Positions 16,210 through 25,173 of a stretch of 64,000 bases of DNA are shown piece after piece. The notes under the pieces were generated by a model. The model had not been told where the DNA came from. It worked only from the letters and a program-made list of their open reading frames with translations, and made no database searches. The DNA comes from Pseudomonas fluorescens (lineage in GTDB: Bacteria > Pseudomonadota > Gammaproteobacteria > Pseudomonadales > Pseudomonadaceae): assembly GCA_902825215.1 (NCBI GenBank), contig LR782234.1, forward strand, positions 5,411,001 to 5,475,000. The letters are read 5' to 3'. Made by a program: the position numbers and the translations under genes. Position 1 is the first letter of the stretch. Each line of letters begins with the position of its first letter.

Positions 16210-18225
16210 ATGAGTCCTAAAACACCGCGCAAACCAACGCCCGCCAACCGTCCACCGGAGCCGCCGCCCTTTACGCCAGCGATCACGCCAGGATTACCTT
16301 CAACATGGCGCCTGCCCGGCTTGCAGGACCCCGCCAATCCAGCGCGCAGCGCCGACACCGGGGCCGATATCGTCCCTCCTCCCGCCGTTGTCATCAGCAC
16401 CGTGGCGACGCAAAATCTTCCATTGGCCCACCCTGCGTCCTCATTGGAACGCTACTGGCTCAAGCAGGATTTCCTGCACGGCATGCAGCCTGCGGACGAA
16501 GACGGTTTTCGCTGGATCGTCGGCCGGCGCTTCGTCGACGTCGAATATGCCGGCGGACTCGAGACCACTCACGTCGGCACCGATGATTCAGGCGCCTGGT
16601 ACGGCAAGCTGCTGACCGAGCGCAATCCTTCCGGCCCCAGGTTGTACAAGAATGCAGACCGGCCGACCTGGCGGCTGAGCGAACATGAGCCCGCGAGTCC
16701 TGCTGCCGACGCTGAACGGCTGACACTCGAGCCGCTTGCACCAAAGCGCCCCGCGCTTGCCGACACCGAGTCGACTGTCGCCAAACAGCCACGACCGGCC
16801 GATCCCCCGATCTATATCGACCAGTCACGTTACCGCCCCACTTCTCGCTCGCCGGATACCCAGGGTTATTACGAATTCATGCCCCAACTGAGCGCCAAAC
16901 CAACCGACATCCAGTTTGCCTTCATGGACCGGTTCGGCAACGCCGTGCGGGTCACTGCGCCAGCGGCCGGATTTGGCGCCGAACCTGCGCAGCTCAAGCA
17001 CTGGACCGATCGCGAGATCTGGCTGCTGTACGGCATCGACGGCGCGGACATCGTCAGATTTCGCGCCGAAGCCGCTATCAGCGGCAAGCCGCCCGCCTGG
17101 GTCGAAGGCCGCGATACAGCCAACCCGCACAATGATTTGTTGAACAACGCCCTGCGCTGGCTGCACCCGACCCTGACGCGTGCGCAAAGCGCGACCTTTC
17201 TGCAGTCCTACAACCTGTTGCCGAGTCAATTGACGCGCCTGCGCCAAGAGCTGAAAACCACCCTGGCGATGCCGCAATGGGCCGAGGCGCACAAGCGCTT
17301 GACCGAGGACGTCGGCAATCCACAACGCCTTGAGCAGCTGAGTCGCGACGCCGCCGAAGAACTCCACCTCAAGCGCGATGCCCGGCACGACTGGTACGCC
17401 CCGGAAAACAGCCTGACCCGCGAGGTGCGTGAAGCCCTGCTGGGCAAACTCGGATACCTGCGCAACAAGAACAACTGCCTGTACCGCACCGACGTTCCGG
17501 CGCTGTTCCGCGGCGATGAACGCACCCCGTTTGAACTGGCAAACGACGGCACGCTGCTGCCGCGCTACCACCATGAACCGGGCGCAACCACGCACAAACC
17601 GTTGAGCGCGACGTTCAGCCTCAACGAAGGGCTGATGTACGCCAGCAGACCCGACCCGGAATACCTGCGTTACGAGCGCCAGACCAGTAAACACCCGGGG
17701 CGCGCGGCCGATGAATCGTCCTCCGATGGCGATACCAGTGATAGCGAAAGTACAAGTTCCTCCGACTGGTCGAATCCGGCCAGTCCGATCGCCTGGGATC
17801 ATGACCGGCATTACCGCAGCAGTCGGGAAAAACAGAAAGAAATGTTTCTCTATGTCCTCGACACACGAAATCTGGAAGTGGTCCCGCATGAGGAAAACAT
17901 GATGTTCAATTCAGCGGCCCGCGATACGCCACCGACCTGGTTCCCCTCCGACGACTTCGAGGGGCTGATTTCGGTCACGCGCAGCGGGTTGCCGGCCGAG
18001 CGCATCTGGTTGCTCGACTCATCGCGAACCAAAGCCGCCCGGGTCGACCACATCAAGACCCAGGCGGGCGATGACGCCGAGCGCATCGAAGCCGCTACGC
18101 ATGCCGGACACACCAATGGCTTCGAATACGACCGTTTGATTGACGGCGTCGAAGCAGCCGGCCGGCCAATCCTCAGACTTTCCGGCAACCGCAACGAATT
18201 CGCCCATGACATCAGCTGGCCGTGA
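16210..18225 (+). CDS. putative cholera/pertussis-like ADP-ribosyltransferase toxin (paralogue 1)
   Basis: The 671-residue protein has no signal peptide and a Pro-rich N-terminus (1-60). A central helical part (about 235-400) includes HWTDREIWLLYGID and LRWLHPTLTRAQ. From residue 415 it resembles R-S-E class ADP-ribosyltransferases: LYRTD with Arg426, LSATFSLNE with Ser466 in place of the usual STS, EMFLYVLDTR as the next strand, and DFEGLISV...GLPAERIW with Glu584. That last block matches the cholera-toxin order (E..E, then G-I/L-P..IxxW). A Ser/Asp/Glu-rich linker (about 498-520) interrupts the domain. Family-level knowledge says such enzymes modify host proteins from NAD. The assignment is from motifs only; the target and delivery route are unknown. 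Confidence 0.65.
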   Translation: MSPKTPRKPTPANRPPEPPPFTPAITPGLPSTWRLPGLQDPANPARSADTGADIVPPPAVVISTVATQNLPLAHPASSLERYWLKQDFLHGMQPADEDGFRWIVGRRFVDVEYAGGLETTHVGTDDSGAWYGKLLTERNPSGPRLYKNADRPTWRLSEHEPASPAADAERLTLEPLAPKRPALADTESTVAKQPRPADPPIYIDQSRYRPTSRSPDTQGYYEFMPQLSAKPTDIQFAFMDRFGNAVRVTAPAAGFGAEPAQLKHWTDREIWLLYGIDGADIVRFRAEAAISGKPPAWVEGRDTANPHNDLLNNALRWLHPTLTRAQSATFLQSYNLLPSQLTRLRQELKTTLAMPQWAEAHKRLTEDVGNPQRLEQLSRDAAEELHLKRDARHDWYAPENSLTREVREALLGKLGYLRNKNNCLYRTDVPALFRGDERTPFELANDGTLLPRYHHEPGATTHKPLSATFSLNEGLMYASRPDPEYLRYERQTSKHPGRAADESSSDGDTSDSESTSSSDWSNPASPIAWDHDRHYRSSREKQKEMFLYVLDTRNLEVVPHEENMMFNSAARDTPPTWFPSDDFEGLISVTRSGLPAERIWLLDSSRTKAARVDHIKTQAGDDAERIEAATHAGHTNGFEYDRLIDGVEAAGRPILRLSGNRNEFAHDISWP

Positions 18226-18309
18226 GCACTCTGACGTTCCAGGCAACGTAGAGCTGATGAACACACCCGGTACGGATACCGGCTAACGCCACTTATTAAA
18301 GGACTAATC

Positions 18310-21300
18310 GTGTCAACACTTATCACACCCAGCGTCGCCGCCCTTGAGGCCCGCGCAATCGGCGTGCAGCAGATCGCTGCCTCGGCCAACCCTTATGGAC
18401 AGCAGCCGGCTCACATCGAGCCATCGAACAGTGCCAGCCCGGCGGACCCGAGCGCCCCTTTCCGGCGCACGCTGGCCTCCCTTGATGAACATTTTGGCCC
18501 GTTGCGCATCGGCGAGGTCACGACCACCCGGGTCGAACTCCAGGCGTTCGGGGCCACGGTTCACGGTCAACCCATCAACCCGACGAACGCCGGCATGCGC
18601 AGCGTCGATCAGGCATTTCTCGACGGGCTCAATTTCGATGCGGACAAGGCCCAGGCACGGTTGAAAGCCATCGATGCCGCCGACATCGACGGCCCCGGTC
18701 TGCTGTTTTTTGAAATTTCCAGCCAGCGTTCGGCCGATGCGGGAAAACTGTTCGTCAGCGCCAGCGACATCAAGCCAGGCAGTTTGATGGGACGCCTCAA
18801 TCATTTCTGCGAGGCGGCGCAGAAGCTTGATGTGCAATCTGTCGACGCCCTGGAAAACTCGCCCGGGTGGGTCAACAAAGGCAAAAGCTATTTGATGAGC
18901 GGCGCCGGTGTCGGCATGCAGGCATTCGGTATCTACAGCGGCTACCGGGCCATGCTCGATGCGATCCAGCATGGCGAGACGGGAGAGGCCTGGTTTCAGG
19001 GTGGCTCGATTGCCGCCGAACTGGGCTCGCTGATCCTTGAGCAAGGGTTCAGCAAGGGCGGCCAGGCCATGCTCACTGAGGGCGGCAAGGTGTTCCGCTA
19101 CTTTCCGCGCACCTCGTTCGGCAAATACCTGGGACGCGGCGCCGGTGTGTTCGCCAGCATCCTGACCTTGCCGTTCGACATCACCGATGCGGTGAAGTCG
19201 TTCAACGCAGCGGCAGCCTCCAGCGGCAAGGAAGCCCAGGACCATTACGTCAGTGCCGGGTTCAGCATTGCCGGCGCGGGCATCAGCCTGGCCCTGGGGG
19301 TGGCCGCGCTGGCCGGTTTTGGCAGCGTCGCCGGTCCGCTCGGCCTGGCCGCCGCCGGTCTGCTGATCGCCGGCTCGATGATTTACCAGGCCGCGCGCGT
19401 GGTCGATGACATCGACGATTACATCGAACTGACGTTCCACGAACGCCTGCGCTCCGGCTGGTTCGCCTTCACCCGTCAGGAGATGGACAAGGACGTCATG
19501 GACCGCTTCAAGCTGTCCAAGGGTTATCGCGACCATGAAGGCCAACTGCAATTGTCCGCTCGGCAGATGCTCGACGGCGCTTACAAACATTCCCTCGAAC
19601 ACATCGTCAACGGCGCTTTCAGTGTGCAACTCAAGCCCGTGGAAATCTGGCAGTACCAATGGGACGAAGCCGCGGGTGAAAAATCGTTCAAACTCGACAG
19701 CTACGCGGCGATCGTGGAAGGCGACGACGTGATTGATGCCGGCGAAGGCCTGCCAGCGGATCTCAAAGGCAAGGTCTCGGGCACCGCCGGGGATGGCAAA
19801 GGCGTGTTCTGGCGCCTTGGCGACGGCAATGATCGAGTGGTCGGCGTAGCGGACCAGGCCAATCTCTTTACCTACCGCAACGATCACAAAGCCTTGACCG
19901 GCGGCGCCAAAAGCGATGCGTTCTATCAGGAAGTCAGCGAAGCCGAACTCAACCGCACGAGCAAACCGGCGCACCTCAGCGTGCTGGATGGCGGCGCCGG
20001 CTCCGACACCCTGGCGTTCGAAGGCAGTCGCCCACTGGACGACACCCGCCATATCGGCCACGACGTCGACCTGCAAAGCGGCAAGGTCAGCCTGCGCGGT
20101 CTCGACCCCGATGCCGGAGCGGTGCACGTTGCGCAACTGACGTCGATCGAAAACGTCTCGACGCTGCGCAAGGGCACCAGCCGTGTCACCGGCAGCGATG
20201 AGGCCAACCGGATCGCCGCCAACGGTAATGACCGGGTCATTGCCGGCGGCGGCGACGACACCGTTGCCATCGCCGGCTTCGATTGCCGGGTGGACGGCGG
20301 CAGCGGAAAGGACCGCTATTACATCGCCGACACCTGCGCGCGCACAACGATTATCGAAGACGGCGAGCATGCCAGCCTGATCGAGTTTGGCTGGCCCCGG
20401 GAAATCATCCAGCATTGGGAAATCAACGACACTGCCTTGGTGATCCGCTCCCTGCGTGGCGTCGACGGCAGCGATCCCGAGCATGTCCTGAGCATCGAAA
20501 ACGTTTACCAACGGGTCGACGGTGAGCGCCAGCTGAAAAACAGCAAACTGGTGTTCAAGACGCAGGATGACTATGAATTGCTGGCGCTGCTGCCGAGCAA
20601 ACCGGGCGCGACTTCGATCGAGCGTGTCGATGTGGCGGTAACCGTCATTGGCAAACCGAGCCCTGCGGCGGAAATCGTCAATGCCGGGACCGTGGAAATC
20701 AATGACCTTGGGCGCAAACGGCACTTCGTATCGCGCCTGCCTGGCGCAATCGAATTCGTCGGCAAACGCCATGCGCCACGGACCTCTCGCTCGGTGCACC
20801 TGGATTTCAAAAGCACCGAGATCAAGGACGTCGTGGTCAATTATGCCGTCGAAGTCCGCAAGGGGGTCTCCGGCAATACTCACCTGACCTACAAAGACAT
20901 CCACCTGTCGCTGCACTTGCCGGAGAAGGTCGTGACTTTCAAAGGGGTCATTCAGCCTATCGCGGCGGCCACCGGTTACAGCGGCAGAAACAGCTTGAAA
21001 GTCACCACGCCGCTGCTTGCACAGGACATTGTCCTGATTCTCCAGGATGAGGTGTCGTACCGTCTGCAAGTGCCCGATCTGAATTACGAAGACGATGTCC
21101 GCCACCCCGGTCCCCGCAGCCAGAGTACCCGCAGCTGCCTGAAACGACGCACCGGCAATTACCTGTTCACCCGGCCGCTCGCCGGCGAAAAGCTGGCACT
21201 GCCAGCACAACCGAGCAAAGTCACGATTCCCGCAGGACCGCATACCGGCATCCATGTGCTCCACGGGCAAAGTTCCACTTACGACGTATACCTGGCCAGC

Positions 21301-21792
21301 GATTGCATCGTGCGCCTGTCGACACCGGGCGCTGCCGCGAAAACCGCCAACGCATCGCTCTGGAACTTCTTTACCAGCGCCCTGACGGAAACGGTCAAGC
21401 GCGATGACATTCAGCTGCAGGCCAACCGCTTGCGCATCGGCAGTGCGATAGTCGAGTTGCCGAAGATCGATGATGACGCGCCCCTCGAATCAGTCAGCGT
21501 CGTGACGTCCACCGGCAATATCTATGACGTGTCGCTGCTGTTCGAAGTTTTCCAACTGTATGTGATCGACGCGCGCGGTTACGCCAGTGTCGATGCGCTT
21601 GTCGCGGATATCGAAGCGCACCGTCAGCGCAAAGAACTGGCGGTGAGCGTGCATGTCACCCACATCAGTGCCAAGGGGAAAACCGGCAAGGTGGTCTACC
21701 GCTCGACTCGGCAACACTGGGGCCTGGAAGCCGACCCGCAGGCGCGCATCGAGCCTGAAGATCTGCTGATCTCGACAGACCGCAAAGCCTGA
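18310..21792 (+). CDS. putative pore-forming/translocation protein with RTX-like repeats
   Basis: The 1160-residue protein starts at GTG after AAAGGA. Residues about 190-400 contain hydrophobic, Gly/Ala-rich helices (GAGVGMQAFGIYSGYRAM; SIAGAGISLALGVAALAG; LAAAGLLIAGSMIYQAARV) separated by a charged helix. This resembles the membrane-insertion domain of Tcd/Mcf/FitD-type toxins. Residues about 560-675 hold three RTX-like nonapeptide stretches (GGAGSDTLAF, NGNDRVIAGGGDDTV, GGSGKDRYYI) that could bind calcium. The rest is beta-rich with no domain I recognise. It has no signal peptide, protease or ART domain. Its place between two ART genes suggests it carries or anchors them; that is inference. 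Confidence 0.55.
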   Translation: MSTLITPSVAALEARAIGVQQIAASANPYGQQPAHIEPSNSASPADPSAPFRRTLASLDEHFGPLRIGEVTTTRVELQAFGATVHGQPINPTNAGMRSVDQAFLDGLNFDADKAQARLKAIDAADIDGPGLLFFEISSQRSADAGKLFVSASDIKPGSLMGRLNHFCEAAQKLDVQSVDALENSPGWVNKGKSYLMSGAGVGMQAFGIYSGYRAMLDAIQHGETGEAWFQGGSIAAELGSLILEQGFSKGGQAMLTEGGKVFRYFPRTSFGKYLGRGAGVFASILTLPFDITDAVKSFNAAAASSGKEAQDHYVSAGFSIAGAGISLALGVAALAGFGSVAGPLGLAAAGLLIAGSMIYQAARVVDDIDDYIELTFHERLRSGWFAFTRQEMDKDVMDRFKLSKGYRDHEGQLQLSARQMLDGAYKHSLEHIVNGAFSVQLKPVEIWQYQWDEAAGEKSFKLDSYAAIVEGDDVIDAGEGLPADLKGKVSGTAGDGKGVFWRLGDGNDRVVGVADQANLFTYRNDHKALTGGAKSDAFYQEVSEAELNRTSKPAHLSVLDGGAGSDTLAFEGSRPLDDTRHIGHDVDLQSGKVSLRGLDPDAGAVHVAQLTSIENVSTLRKGTSRVTGSDEANRIAANGNDRVIAGGGDDTVAIAGFDCRVDGGSGKDRYYIADTCARTTIIEDGEHASLIEFGWPREIIQHWEINDTALVIRSLRGVDGSDPEHVLSIENVYQRVDGERQLKNSKLVFKTQDDYELLALLPSKPGATSIERVDVAVTVIGKPSPAAEIVNAGTVEINDLGRKRHFVSRLPGAIEFVGKRHAPRTSRSVHLDFKSTEIKDVVVNYAVEVRKGVSGNTHLTYKDIHLSLHLPEKVVTFKGVIQPIAAATGYSGRNSLKVTTPLLAQDIVLILQDEVSYRLQVPDLNYEDDVRHPGPRSQSTRSCLKRRTGNYLFTRPLAGEKLALPAQPSKVTIPAGPHTGIHVLHGQSSTYDVYLASDCIVRLSTPGAAAKTANASLWNFFTSALTETVKRDDIQLQANRLRIGSAIVELPKIDDDAPLESVSVVTSTGNIYDVSLLFEVFQLYVIDARGYASVDALVADIEAHRQRKELAVSVHVTHISAKGKTGKVVYRSTRQHWGLEADPQARIEPEDLLISTDRKA

Positions 21793-21898
21793 GCGTTTCT
21801 GCCTGAATCCAGCGCGCCGATGTGGCTCCGACTGCCGCATCAGCGCGCGTAACACGCAGCCAATGGACAGGCTGTTTTTTTCACAAGGAGATTGAACC

Positions 21899-23866
21899 AT
21901 GCGACCAAAAGCGGGCACGCGCCCGAAAACACCTCCCATTGAAACAGGCACCTCTGCGCGGTCTTCACGAGAAGGTGCAGACCCAAATCCAGCCGGGCCA
22001 TCATCGGGCCGCGTCTCGAACTATTTTCCGGAACGTTTGCCGTTTGACCTTACCTTGGAAACCACCGCACTCTCGCGGCCAACTCCCGCAGCGGTTGACG
22101 TCAGCATCATGCGCGGCAGCTCCGCGGACAGCCACTCGAGCGCGAAGTATTCGCTGGAGGATTTCACACACCCGTACGTCGTCGAAATGCCGCCTCCGGA
22201 TGCGACCGGCATCAGACATCAGCGCATGCGTGAATGGGTAGACGTGCAACTCCCCGGTGAGGAGCAACGGGCTCACGTTCAGGTGCGTTACGATCAGGGC
22301 ATAGGTGAATATCGAGCGGTCATGGCCAGTCTTCAGGCATTTGGCCCACCGATTTATCGCACCACGCAAAACAACCTGTGGAGCCTGGATCGGCATCTCA
22401 CGTTTCTGGCCGCTAACGCCTACGTGTTTTCCGCAACCCCGGACAGCGACGGGTTGCATCAGTTTCGGGCTGCAGCGTCCGCCAGCGACGCGCCCGTCCT
22501 CGGCCATGCGCTCAAGGACCACAATCATCGCTGGGTCTACATCGACCCGACGCAGATAAAAGACAAGCCGCTGCCCAAAGTGAAACTGGCCCATTGGTCA
22601 GATGAAGAAATACTCAATATGTATGTCGTGGATGAAACCCGGATTAGCGAATTCCGGGAGCAGGCACAAGCATTCGGCAAGCCCCCACAAACGGTTCTTC
22701 GGACCGTCGCCTGGAACGACTATATCCATGTCACCGGCACATTGAAGTGGTTGTATCCGCACCTGTCATCCAGCGAGCGTGGCGACCTGTTGTGCAGCTA
22801 CAATCTGACGCAAACCCAATTGGCCAGGCTGCGCACAGATCTCAGGGATGGCCATGCAGAACAAATGCCGGAATGGGCCGAACAGCATAAAAGCCTGACG
22901 CTCGATACAACCAATGCACAACGATTCAAGCTGATCGCCGAGGAGTTTCAAGGCTTTACTGCGCGTTTTCGCGCCGGCAACGAGCGTTTGGAATCTGGCT
23001 ATTACAGCCCGGACTTTCTGGCGGACTACGCCGCCCATCTGGGTTATCTGCGTAACAAGCACAACATCCTGTACCGCACGGATATCGCCGCGATGTTCAG
23101 GGGCGAAACGCGGCTGCCGTTCGAGTTGGCCAGAGACGGGAGGATGATTCATCGCAAGGGCAACCCTACCGGCTCCACCACCAAGAGAGCGTTCAGCGCG
23201 ACGTTCGGCCTGTACAAAGCTACGGATTATGCAGTTGACCACGGCGGTTACTACAACGCATTGAAGTACAACACTCAGGCCAATCGCTACCCCGGCATAA
23301 TGCCCCCGGACGGGCACCGGGAAAGACACTGGAGCAACGGCACAGACGAAGGCTCGCAAGGAAGGCGCTTCGGTGAAGAGTCCGACTCGGAAAGTTCGTT
23401 CGTCTTTGACGAGACTCAGGGCTACGAAGCGAAACGCACCCACCAGCGTCAGAGTTTCGTCTACGCCATCGACACACGAGGTGTCGAAGTTGTCCCGATC
23501 GCTGAGAACAATGTTCTTAACGGCACTGCCTACGTTGATTCTTACGATTCCATGGAAGGTCATATATCGATGCCCACCCGGGGTATCAGTGCAGAGCGGA
23601 TCTGGCTGGTGCACTCTGATCTGAGCAAGGCTGCGAGAGTTCAGGATGTCCTGACCATGGCGGGTGATCGCGCCGAAGCTATCGAGAAGGCCACCTGGGA
23701 CGGGACGGTCTCGCAGAGTTACGACATCTATTCCGGCACCAGCGTCTATGACCGGCTGATTGACGAAATCGCCGAGTCTGACGGCGTGATCCTGACCCTG
23801 CCCAAAGGCAACAGAACGTTCGCCGACGATGTCGTCTGGCCGGTTCCCGAACATGACAGGCCTTGA
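21899..23866 (+). CDS. putative cholera/pertussis-like ADP-ribosyltransferase toxin (paralogue 2)
   Basis: The 655-residue protein is a diverged paralogue of the gene at 16210, colinear along its length. Shared blocks are HW(S/T)D.EI, L.WL.P.L, LGYLRNK.N.LYRTD, the ART core and AERIWL.....KAARV. Candidate catalytic positions are Arg393 (LYRTD), Ser433 (FSATFGLYK) and Glu553 in SMEGHISMPTRGISAERIW. The residue two before the Glu is Ser here and Asp in paralogue 1, where classical toxins have Glu or Gln; this may alter what residue is modified. A strong ribosome site (AAGGAGA) precedes the ATG. Divergence outside the core suggests different targets. Confidence 0.65.
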   Translation: MRPKAGTRPKTPPIETGTSARSSREGADPNPAGPSSGRVSNYFPERLPFDLTLETTALSRPTPAAVDVSIMRGSSADSHSSAKYSLEDFTHPYVVEMPPPDATGIRHQRMREWVDVQLPGEEQRAHVQVRYDQGIGEYRAVMASLQAFGPPIYRTTQNNLWSLDRHLTFLAANAYVFSATPDSDGLHQFRAAASASDAPVLGHALKDHNHRWVYIDPTQIKDKPLPKVKLAHWSDEEILNMYVVDETRISEFREQAQAFGKPPQTVLRTVAWNDYIHVTGTLKWLYPHLSSSERGDLLCSYNLTQTQLARLRTDLRDGHAEQMPEWAEQHKSLTLDTTNAQRFKLIAEEFQGFTARFRAGNERLESGYYSPDFLADYAAHLGYLRNKHNILYRTDIAAMFRGETRLPFELARDGRMIHRKGNPTGSTTKRAFSATFGLYKATDYAVDHGGYYNALKYNTQANRYPGIMPPDGHRERHWSNGTDEGSQGRRFGEESDSESSFVFDETQGYEAKRTHQRQSFVYAIDTRGVEVVPIAENNVLNGTAYVDSYDSMEGHISMPTRGISAERIWLVHSDLSKAARVQDVLTMAGDRAEAIEKATWDGTVSQSYDIYSGTSVYDRLIDEIAESDGVILTLPKGNRTFADDVVWPVPEHDRP

Positions 23867-23872
23867 TTTTTT

Positions 23873-24111
23873 ATGTTGTCGATCACACGAACAGTTGAAA
23901 ATGTTTTTCTACAGGCCGGTGACAGCGTCGAAGCTATCGAGAAAGCCACTTGGTCAGGGACAAATGATTATGATCGATACGGCAATAATCCCTATGACGG
24001 ACTGATGGATAAAATTGCCCGCACTGGTGGTGTCGTATTGAAGCTGCCAACGGTGAAGATTCTCGTTCCAATGACATAACCTGGCCAATGGCCGAACATT
24101 ACCGAACCTGA
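23873..24111 (+). pseudogene. frameshifted C-terminal remnant of a third ART paralogue
   Basis: The frame from 23873 reads AGDSVEAIEKATW and DGLMDKIARTGGVVLKLP, matching AGDRAEAIEKATW and DRLIDEIAESDGVILTLP at the end of the preceding gene. It then stops at 24079. A one-base frame change near 24050 restores NDITWPMAEHYRT up to a stop at 24111, which matches the DDVVWPVPEHDRP tail. Only the last 80 or so residues are left and no ART core is visible. It is a decayed tandem copy, evidence of duplication in the locus. Confidence 0.75.
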
Positions 24112-24116
24112 CAAAA

Positions 24117-24146
24117 CGCGCCATTCATTCGATGATGAATGGCGCG
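24117..24146. terminator. bidirectional terminator closing the toxin locus
   Basis: A perfect 12-bp stem, CGCGCCATTCAT (24117-24128) and ATGAATGGCGCG (24135-24146), has a 6-base loop. CTTTATT follows on the plus strand and TTTTGTC on the minus strand. It sits between the ART remnant and the convergent gene at 24174, so it can serve both directions. Confidence 0.75.
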
Positions 24147-24173
24147 CTTTATTGGCTATGAAACCTGAAGCGA

Positions 24174-24746
24174 TCAAATAACCTTGATAACAAACGTTGC
24201 CGGCTTGTTATTGAACGCGTTGTGCCGGGTCTGATTGGGATCCTCGTCCACAAAGGTGACCATGCCGTCGCTTGCATAGCGGTACAACGGCTTGCTTTTC
24301 GAGTTCCTGTCATCCGCTTTTCTGCTTAATTCAACATGGGCCGGGCCCGCTTCGATATTAGCCGGCGAAATTTTCGGGACACCGAACGTACGCAGAGAAA
24401 AGCGTTGCGCGACGGCACTGGTGCTGGCTAAAAGGTTATGCGTTACAGGCTCTATGAACACGCGCGCATTGGCGAATGCTCCGGTCTGCACGAGGGTGAT
24501 TTCATAATCATCACCTTGGGGTACGAACTTCAGCAGCTGCGGATCGTCATCCTCATGATCGGCCAGCGTGATGAAACTGGCGATGCGCGAATCCGCCAGC
24601 CCAACCTCGGCTTCCAATCGCTCGCCCTTGGTAATCCGCGGTTGGCCAAGGGCCTTTTGCAGACGCTGTTGATTGAGCACCACCGGCCGGCCATCCAGAT
24701 AAAGATGGGCGTTGAAGCTTTTGCTGTTTATTTTGGTTATGGACAT
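24174..24746 (-). CDS. hypothetical protein (190 residues), convergent to toxin genes
   Basis: I do not recognise a family. The soluble, polar protein starts MSITKINSKSFNAHLYLDG, has a beta-rich pattern (DDYEITLVQTGAFANARVFIEP) and ends NNKPATFVIKVI. There are no membrane spans or cysteine clusters. It is convergent with the toxin genes across a bidirectional terminator and lies downstream of the small gene at 24818. The location makes an immunity, chaperone or accessory role possible, but nothing in the sequence shows this. The earlier in-frame start at 24812 would overlap the upstream gene's end and adds a hydrophobic segment of low credibility. Confidence 0.55.
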   Translation of the reverse strand: MSITKINSKSFNAHLYLDGRPVVLNQQRLQKALGQPRITKGERLEAEVGLADSRIASFITLADHEDDDPQLLKFVPQGDDYEITLVQTGAFANARVFIEPVTHNLLASTSAVAQRFSLRTFGVPKISPANIEAGPAHVELSRKADDRNSKSKPLYRYASDGMVTFVDEDPNQTRHNAFNNKPATFVIKVI

Positions 24747-24817
24747 GAATTGCACCTGTAAGCGTCCGGCCGTTGGCAATACCAACGGCAGGCATACATT
24801 GAAAAAAAGCAAAGGAT

Positions 24818-25048
24818 TCAGATAGTGGCGGCTGCCACCAAGGTCGAGGCGGTCGCGGACATTCGTGGAATATCGCCCACCGGAACTTTTGCGGATTTTC
24901 GCTTACGTCGCGCAATTACCATGAGATCTGCATACGTGGATGCAGCGTCAATGACATTTTTTACGTTATGGTCAGTCTCGGCATGTTTCAAAATATACTT
25001 GCCGGCAATGTCATCCCAAAATGCCCATTCATCTTCATATACAGTCAT
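24818..25048 (-). CDS. small hypothetical protein (76 residues)
   Basis: I do not recognise this gene. It has a strong ribosome site (AAGGAAGAAGTC before the ATG at 25048), an acidic aromatic N-terminus (MTVYEDEWAFWDDIAGKYI), a basic middle (ARRKRKSAKVP) and a short hydrophobic end (TASTLVAAATI). A 29-base hairpin lies in its leader. It is followed 71 bases on by the 190-residue hypothetical gene, so the two probably form one transcript. Confidence 0.5.
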   Translation of the reverse strand: MTVYEDEWAFWDDIAGKYILKHAETDHNVKNVIDAASTYADLMVIARRKRKSAKVPVGDIPRMSATASTLVAAATI

Positions 25049-25069
25049 GACTTCTTCCTTATTCTTGTT

Positions 25070-25098
25070 CAAGTTGCTCGCGTCCTGCGAGCAACTTG
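25070..25098 (-). promoter_or_regulatory. perfect hairpin in the leader of the 76-residue gene
   Basis: CAAGTTGCTCG (25070-25080) pairs with CGAGCAACTTG (25088-25098) around a 7-base loop, 22 bases before the ATG at 25048. There is no T run, so it looks more like an operator or mRNA regulatory stem than a terminator. Confidence 0.5.
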
Positions 25099-25173
25099 AA
25101 AGTAAGGTAAAGCCATCAGCGCGGCAATGCTGGCAAACGCGAGCAGTTGATTCAAAGTGCAACCAGGCAACAA

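Noticed and set aside
18313..21270. A 985-codon open frame on the minus strand
   Set aside because: It lies antisense to the pore/RTX-like gene in the frame that high-GC codon bias keeps open. The protein is low in recognised motifs and has no start site; the plus-strand gene has clear repeats and a ribosome site.
16210..21792. Rhs or contact-dependent inhibition toxin system
   Set aside because: There are no YD repeats, no Rhs core, no haemagglutinin repeats and no VENN-type motif, and no small immunity gene lies directly after either ART gene on the same strand.
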